DNA from: Sulfurimonas sp.
Lineage (GTDB): Bacteria; Campylobacterota; Campylobacteria; Campylobacterales; Sulfurimonadaceae
Assembly: GCA_027019335.1 (NCBI GenBank)
Contig: JALUWV010000048.1
Coordinates: 1-56,943 of the forward strand
DNA length: 56,943 nt
Direction: 5' to 3'
In this document: positions 53,020 through 56,943 of the stretch, piece after piece
Layout of the letters: the number at the start of each line of letters is the position of its first letter
How positions within the stretch are numbered: position 1 is the stretch's first letter
Position numbers and translations under genes: made by a program
Notes under the pieces: model-generated
Databases searched by the model: none
Told to the model about the DNA's origin: nothing
What the model saw: only the letters and a program-made list of their open reading frames with translations

Positions 53020-54077
53020 TATTTTCTATCGCTTCCTATTGCTTGTGTGATATTTGTGAAGCCATCTGCTTGAAGGAGTTGTATGAGTTCTTTGTTCATT
53101 TTCATAATCATATCAGGACCATGAAAAACAATACCACTCAAAATTTGTACCAGTGAAGCTCCCGCTTTGATTCGTTTGTAGGCTTCTTCTGCAGAGTCGA
53201 TACCACCTACAGAGATAAGCACGGTTTTTCCATAGAGTTCTTCAGCGATAGCGTCAAAGATTTTGAAACTTTTTTCTTTGAGGACTGCACCACTAATGCC
53301 CCCTTTGTTTTGTGGGTTTTTGACAAGTGAATAATCTATGGTAGTGTTGGTGGCAATGATACCATCAGCCCCTTTTTCAACTGCCATTTTTGTTAGGGTT
53401 ACAGCATCTTCTATCTTCATATCGGGAGCAATTTTGAGTAAAATGGGTTTGTCTGTAAGCTTTTTTGCTGTTGTAAAAAGTTTTGAGATAAATGCTTCAT
53501 TTTGTAAATCACGCAGACCAGGAGTGTTTGGTGAAGAGATGTTGATAACAAAGTAGTCGCCTAAACCTTGAAACGATTTGATGAGGTGAATATAATCGTT
53601 GAGTGCTTCTTTTTCAGGCGTTGTTTTATTTTTCCCAATATTGATACCGATAGGTGTGGAGTAGGGGTATCTTTTTTGGAGGCGTTTAACAACTTTATAA
53701 GCACCATCGTTATTGAAACCCATGGCATTTTGAATGGATTCCTCTTCTATATGGCGAAACATTCTTGGTTTTGGGTTGCCCGCTTGTGGACGAGGAGTTA
53801 CGGTACCTATCTCTGTAAAACCAAAGCCTAGGAGCTGGATACCACGTATCATGGTTGCATTTTTATCAAAGCCGGCACCGAGACCGATAGGATTAAAAAA
53901 TTCACGACCAAAAATTTCTTGTTTTAACACATCACTTGTGATAAAGTGCGAAGCTAAAAAAGAGTTAAATGGAATCTGACAGATGTTTGGTAAACGCAAG
54001 ACACATTCTGCAAGATGATGTGCATTTTCGGGCTGAAGTTTAAAGAGTAGGGGTTTGATGGCTGAGTAATTAATCAT
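53019..54077 (-). CDS. pyrD: Dihydroorotate dehydrogenase (quinone), class 2
   Basis: A 352-residue membrane-associated FMN enzyme that oxidises dihydroorotate to orotate in pyrimidine synthesis and passes electrons to quinone. Class 2 features are the N-terminal helix (INYSAIKPLLFKLQPE), FTEIGTVTPRPQAGNPKPR near 75 and the catalytic Ser in NISSPNTPGLR. An ATG at 54095 is also in frame but has no ribosome binding site. The one at 54077 gives the family N-terminus and is preferred. Confidence 0.95.
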   Translation of the reverse strand: MINYSAIKPLLFKLQPENAHHLAECVLRLPNICQIPFNSFLASHFITSDVLKQEIFGREFFNPIGLGAGFDKNATMIRGIQLLGFGFTEIGTVTPRPQAGNPKPRMFRHIEEESIQNAMGFNNDGAYKVVKRLQKRYPYSTPIGINIGKNKTTPEKEALNDYIHLIKSFQGLGDYFVINISSPNTPGLRDLQNEAFISKLFTTAKKLTDKPILLKIAPDMKIEDAVTLTKMAVEKGADGIIATNTTIDYSLVKNPQNKGGISGAVLKEKSFKIFDAIAEELYGKTVLISVGGIDSAEEAYKRIKAGASLVQILSGIVFHGPDMIMKMNKELIQLLQADGFTNITQAIGSDRK

Positions 54078-54095
54078 TATTTTGTATAGCCTCAT

Positions 54096-54388
54096 TAGGA
54101 AAATTTACGAGATTGTACTAAAATAATGCTAACAAACGACTAAAGAATATGGCGAGAAAATAAGACCTGAGTCAAAAAGCATCATAAAAGAGTTTCTAAC
54201 ATGAAGACCACCAATTTGAGTTTTATCAACTTTACTAGATTTAATTAGCTCACAATTTAAGCAATATTTTGTATGTTATATAAGAAATTTGACAAATAAC
54301 ACACAAAATGTTCAGTTATTACACCAAATAGTACAATAAACACATACTATTTTTAAGAATAGCAGTGTAAATTGTTCAATATTGTCAT
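54096..54388. other. Gene-free stretch upstream of pyrD with an attC-like half-site
   Basis: About 300 bases without a supportable gene. It should hold the minus-strand pyrD promoter (a TACAAT lies about 16 bases before the outer ATG). At 54127-54133 TGCTAAC is followed by AAACGAC, resembling the start of the site after brnA. Otherwise it is AT-rich sequence with nothing recognisable. Confidence 0.4.
54127..54141 (+). repeat. attC-like half-site (a)
   Basis: TGCTAACAAACGACT shares CTAACAAA-CR-AC with the sites at 56012 and 56818. The complementary GTTAGCA half was not found downstream. It is a possible decayed left end of a cassette array. Confidence 0.3.
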
Positions 54389-55062
54389 GTTTTAACAAAT
54401 TTAGATGATATAGCAAAAGAGAGAATGCTTAATTTAGTTTCTTTACTTGCAGAAGCAAGAAAAAAGTATGAAGTAGTTCTTGTAACATCAGGGGCTGTTG
54501 CAGCTGGATACACTGCACTTAAACTTGATAGAAAGAGGTAAGTAAGCGAGTTTTAGCCTCTGTTGGACAACCGATACTTATGAGTAGTTATAAAAATAAA
54601 TTTGATATTTTTAATGTTGATATAGCTCAAATTTTATTAACAGAAGAAGATTTTGATTCAAGAGTGCATACAAAGATTTTTCAACAAATTATAGATAGAA
54701 CTCTAGAAAATAATATTTTGCCTATTGTAAATGAGAATGACATTTCTACAACACCTGAACAACTTTTCGGAGATAATGACCAACTCTCAGCACATGTCGC
54801 ACATTATACTAATGCCGATATACTTATAATCTTAAGTGATATTGATGGATATTACGAAGAAAATCCAAAAACAAATCCAAATGCTAAAATTCGAAAACTT
54901 GTTTCTGAAATTAAAGATAAAGAGTTAGAACAAGAACACTCACCAAATAATGAATTTGCAACAGGTGGAATCGTTACAAAATTAAAAGCTGCACGGTATA
55001 TGATGAACCATAATAAAGAGATGTTTTTATGTAATGGTTATGATTTAACATCAGCTAAATAG
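54389..55062 (+). pseudogene. proB: Decayed fragment of glutamate 5-kinase gene proB
   Basis: Two frames together encode most of glutamate 5-kinase, the first enzyme of proline synthesis. The first frame (54389-54538) reads [13 protein letters not shown] ... [18 protein letters not shown] and stops at TAA 54539. One base lost near 54533 shifts to the second frame, which resumes SKRVLASVGQPILMSSYK and continues through ILPIVNENDISTTPEQLFGD, TDIDGYY-like IDGYYEENP and NEFATGGIVTKLKAA to a TAG at 55060. The N-terminal nucleotide-binding start (about 15 residues) is missing, and the frame continues FLFECKNTQ after the stop. The gene is therefore disrupted at both ends and by a frameshift. Confidence 0.85.
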
Positions 55063-55428
55063 TTTTTATTTGAATGTAAAAATACACAATGGTCTTTGGC
55101 ATTTGTAAATCATGCAGAAAAATTCATCGTAGTTCAAGTATTTCAAGAACAAAATAAGAATAAAGTTTATAGTCCAGAGTGGGGAAATAAAACACAACCA
55201 TCACATGGAGAGTGTAAAGAGTATATTGATTTAGTCAAAAATAGTAATTATACAGTTAAAGCGGTACAAGCAACTGGATATTTAGACACAACTACAAATA
55301 CTTTTAAATTGACAGGTTATCATGGCTCTACATTATTTGATGCAAGATTAGAAATTGAAATGAATGGAGACATTTTCTTTTATCCCAAAAAAGATGGTGT
55401 CAACAATATCATCGACAAAAGAATCTAG
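55063..55428 (+). pseudogene. 5'-truncated fragment of an unidentified gene
   Basis: The frame of the proB remnant continues past the TAG. After FLFECKNTQ, which still looks like a ProB tail, the sequence changes to an unrelated stretch of about 110 residues (WSLAFVNHAEKFIVVQVFQE ... DIFFYPKKDGVNNII). No ATG or ribosome binding site precedes it; the only nearby initiator is TTG 55096 without a purine run. It is best read as a gene that lost its 5' end when joined to the proB fragment. I do not recognise the family. Confidence 0.55.
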
Positions 55429-55510
55429 AAAAAATTGTACTCCAAATAAGACTTGATTTCATAGATTATTTTATTTTTGATACAATATATAAAATACATT
55501 AAGGCTTTTA

Positions 55511-55804
55511 ATGAACTATAATTTTGAATGGGATCCGACAAAAGCAAAGAAAAATTTATCTAAACATAAAATTAGTTTTGAAGATGCAACTTTAATTTTC
55601 AAAGATAAAAATTCTATTTCTATTTTTGATGAAAGTCATAGTGAAGATGAGGAGAGATGGGCTACAATTGGTTTGGATACTAAAACTCGGATACTTCTTG
55701 TAATTCATACATATATTTCGCTAGATAAAGATACTTACAATATACGAATTATTAGTGCTAGAAAAGCAACAAAGAATGAAACAAAATTTTACAATCAAGG
55801 ATAA
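55511..55804 (+). CDS. brnT: BrnT-family ribonuclease toxin
   Basis: A 97-residue type II toxin with a RelE-like fold that cleaves mRNA. The family start FEWDPTKAKKNLSKHKISFEDA and the catalytic region RIISARKATKNETKFY near the C-terminus are present. AAGG lies six bases before the ATG. The antitoxin follows three bases after the stop, the normal toxin-first order of this family. Confidence 0.93.
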   Translation: MNYNFEWDPTKAKKNLSKHKISFEDATLIFKDKNSISIFDESHSEDEERWATIGLDTKTRILLVIHTYISLDKDTYNIRIISARKATKNETKFYNQG

Positions 55805-55807
55805 AAA

Positions 55808-56011
55808 ATGAAAGATGAATATGACTTTTCAAAAGGTGAACGCGGTAAATTTTATAAAGAAAATGCAAAATTCCATTTACCTGTTTATTTAGATGCAAAA
55901 TTAGAAGACTTTATATCTCAAATTGCTATTGAAAAAAACACCACAATCTCTCAAGTTGTAAATAATTTACTTTTTAAAGATAAAGAACTTATAGAACTAT
56001 CAAGAGGTTAA
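55808..56011 (+). CDS. brnA: BrnA-family antitoxin
   Basis: A 67-residue antitoxin with a ribbon-helix-helix (CopG/MetJ-type) DNA-binding domain, residues about 24-60 (KFHLPVYLDAKLEDFI ... TTISQVVNNLL). It should neutralise BrnT and repress the operon. An attC-like palindrome begins directly at its stop codon. Confidence 0.9.
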   Translation: MKDEYDFSKGERGKFYKENAKFHLPVYLDAKLEDFISQIAIEKNTTISQVVNNLLFKDKELIELSRG

Positions 56012-56078
56012 ATCTAACAAAACACACTATCCAATAAGTAGCCTAGTGGCGACTTATGGCTATATTCGACCGTTAGCA
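56012..56078 (+). repeat. attC-like recombination site (b) after brnA
   Basis: A 67-base imperfect palindrome begins at the brnA stop. The outer arms are CTAAC (56014-56018) and GTTAG (56072-56076), followed by an unpaired stretch, an inner stem 56028-56043 with 56048-56064 interrupted by one unpaired A and mismatches, and a TAGT loop. Short conserved arms, unpaired central spacer and an extrahelical base are the layout of integron attC sites. The position right after a toxin-antitoxin pair is also typical. Confidence 0.5.
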
Positions 56079-56108
56079 TACATTCAAACATCTACTTACT
56101 AAAGTTAA

Positions 56109-56127
56109 AGTTCTATTAATGGGAACT
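56109..56127. promoter_or_regulatory. Inverted repeat in the higBA promoter, candidate HigA operator
   Basis: AGTTC, nine bases, then GAACT form a perfect inverted repeat just upstream of the -10 box TATAAT. This fits the autoregulation by HigA seen in this family, but the specific site is inferred. Confidence 0.45.
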
Positions 56128-56131
56128 ACAC

Positions 56132-56137
56132 TATAAT
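56132..56137 (+). promoter_or_regulatory. -10 box of a probable leaderless transcript (higB)
   Basis: A perfect TATAAT ends six bases before the ATG at 56144, with no ribosome binding site. Confidence 0.5.
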
Positions 56138-56143
56138 ACTCCC

Positions 56144-56443
56144 ATGAGAATAATTTCAAAAAAGACATTAAAAGATTTTTATGAACAACCAAAATATCAA
56201 GATAGTAAAAGTGCTTTAGAATCTTGGCATAAAGAGGTTCTAAAACTAGATTGGAATAATCCAAATGAGATTAAAAAGATGTATCGAAATGCTAGTATCA
56301 TTGGAAATACAAAGGTTATTTTTAATATAGCAGGAAATAAATATAGATTGATAGTTACCATAAACTATTATGCAAAAATTGTATTCATAAAGTTTATTGG
56401 AACACATAAACAGTATGACAAAATAAATATTAAGGAGTTATAA
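56144..56443 (+). CDS. higB: HigB-family mRNA interferase toxin
   Basis: A 99-residue toxin of the HigB type (RelE superfamily), which cleaves translated mRNA on the ribosome. Family landmarks are MRIISKKTLKDFYEQ at the start, SIIGNTKVIFNIAGNKYRL near residue 50 and VFIKFIGTHKQYDKI near 80, with the conserved His. The antitoxin gene begins two bases after its stop. It forms a separate cassette-like unit bounded by the two attC-like sites. Confidence 0.93.
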   Translation: MRIISKKTLKDFYEQPKYQDSKSALESWHKEVLKLDWNNPNEIKKMYRNASIIGNTKVIFNIAGNKYRLIVTINYYAKIVFIKFIGTHKQYDKINIKEL

Positions 56444-56444
56444 G

Positions 56445-56816
56445 ATGAATATTAGACCTATAAAAAATGAAGAAGATTATACTCAAACATTGGAATATAT
56501 CGAAAACTTAATGGATGCTAAACCAAACACACCACAAATGGATGAGCTAGAAGTCCTTACGACTTTAGTTGAAGCCTATGAAGAGCAACACTATAAGATA
56601 GAAGCTCCAGACCCGATTGAAGCTATCAAATTTAGAATGGAACAAGAGGGCTTAAAACAAAAAGATTTAGTTACAATAGTTGGAAGTAAGTCAAGAGTAT
56701 CAGAGATACTCAATAGAAAAAGAAAATTAACTATTGAGATGATAAGAAATTTACATAAGCAACTTCATATACCAGTTGAGAGTTTATTTTTGGATTACAA
56801 AACAAATTGTGCTTAA
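56445..56816 (+). CDS. higA: HigA-family antitoxin
   Basis: A 123-residue antitoxin. The N-terminal part (DYTQTLEYIENLMDAKPNTP) is the usual toxin-binding segment, and the C-terminal half is a helix-turn-helix (LKQKDLVTIVGSKSRVSEIL) of the Xre type. It should bind HigB and repress higBA. An AGGAG lies before the ATG. TGCTAAC begins two bases after its stop. Confidence 0.92.
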   Translation: MNIRPIKNEEDYTQTLEYIENLMDAKPNTPQMDELEVLTTLVEAYEEQHYKIEAPDPIEAIKFRMEQEGLKQKDLVTIVGSKSRVSEILNRKRKLTIEMIRNLHKQLHIPVESLFLDYKTNCA

Positions 56817-56817
56817 A

Positions 56818-56840
56818 TGCTAACAAAACATACGAGTCGC
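56818..56840 (+). repeat. attC-like half-site (c) after higA
   Basis: TGCTAACAAAACATACGAG followed by TCGCCACG begins right after the higA stop. It shares CTAACAAAAC and the AGTCGCCAC core with site (b), but the second half with GTTAGCA is missing. It may be the truncated end of the array. Confidence 0.35.
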
Positions 56841-56892
56841 CACGTTTAAATTTTATTAACAATGATACCAATAGTAACAAATTTTCTAAAAT

Positions 56893-56943
56893 TTATTCCA
56901 CTTCAGCTACTTCTTGAGAGTTGAAATTCTCATCATATTTTTT
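56893..56943 (-). CDS. Possible 3' end of a gene running out of the window
   Basis: On the minus strand the last 16 codons before a TAA at 56893 read KKYDENFNSQEVAEVE and stay open to the window edge. The stretch is too short to identify, and it could be chance. Confidence 0.3.
   Translation of the reverse strand, partial: KKYDENFNSQEVAEVE

Noticed and set aside
55096..55428. Intact gene starting at TTG 55096
   Set aside because: No ribosome binding site is present and the same frame is open upstream to the proB stop, so it is more likely a truncated fragment.
1..56943. CRISPR arrays, tRNA or rRNA genes, insertion sequences
   Set aside because: No regularly spaced repeats, cloverleaf-like segments, rRNA-like sequence or transposase genes were seen on reading, although no covariance search was possible.

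Overview
The window is AT-rich and dense with genes, and comes from the chromosome of a Campylobacterota (Epsilonproteobacteria) bacterium, most likely Sulfurimonas-like. The evidence is an HsrA-type response regulator, the block pyrD - M16 peptidase - dapA - FabL-like reductase - pgsA - rseP that also occurs in Helicobacter and Campylobacter, a YfhL-type ferredoxin, a PpiC-type foldase, FlhB-like and FliK-like flagellar proteins, and frequent TTG/GTG starts. No rRNA, tRNA, CRISPR array or insertion sequence was seen.

Layout. 1-4.8 kb: 3' part of mfd, a YmdB-like phosphoesterase, an unrecognised protein, a VWA-like putative metallopeptidase and a small membrane protein. 4.8-7.9 kb: an operon for a periplasmic cytochrome P460-like protein with its own response regulator and histidine kinase, then a protein made of two receiver domains. 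7.9-16.1 kb: a Pif1/RecD-like helicase, a DMT transporter, and a TolC / HlyD-type adaptor / FtsX-type permease / ATPase exporter followed by a second two-component pair. 16.1-21.2 kb: peroxiredoxin, surE, a TcdA-like protein, and a large FIST-domain hybrid kinase. 21.2-23.9 kb: a compact minus-strand operon of a small membrane protein, a MotA/ExbB-like channel with a coiled-coil tail, a MotB/OmpA-like protein and a 41-residue protein. It looks like an ion-driven stator of unknown use. 23.9-38 kb: mostly housekeeping (cmoA, nth, foldase, clpB, bamA, ppx/gppA, ferredoxin). 38-46 kb: histidine kinase plus HsrA, folB, plsY, flhB-like and fliK-like genes, a ThiE/TenI homologue, a Fur-family repressor, an HI0933-type flavoprotein and a DTW-domain tRNA modification enzyme. 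46-54 kb: yggS, rseP, pgsA, a Tat-exported superoxide-reductase-like protein with an ankyrin partner, a lone receiver, the FabL-like reductase, dapA, the M16 peptidase and pyrD.

54.1-56.9 kb is the accessory part. It holds a decayed proB fragment, an unidentified gene fragment, a brnTA and a higBA toxin-antitoxin pair. One imperfect palindrome just after brnA has the layout of an integron attC site, and similar half-sites lie after higA and next to pyrD. This suggests a small remnant cassette array without a visible integrase.

A pattern across the window is that at least ten genes have a -10 box ending only 6-8 bases before the ATG and no ribosome binding site. These genes are probably transcribed as leaderless mRNAs. 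Other points of note are a HAIR-like (HspR) operator on the clpB promoter, a bamA terminator encoded inside the 3' end of the convergent ppx gene, and a kinase whose best-coupled start codon is one base out of frame.
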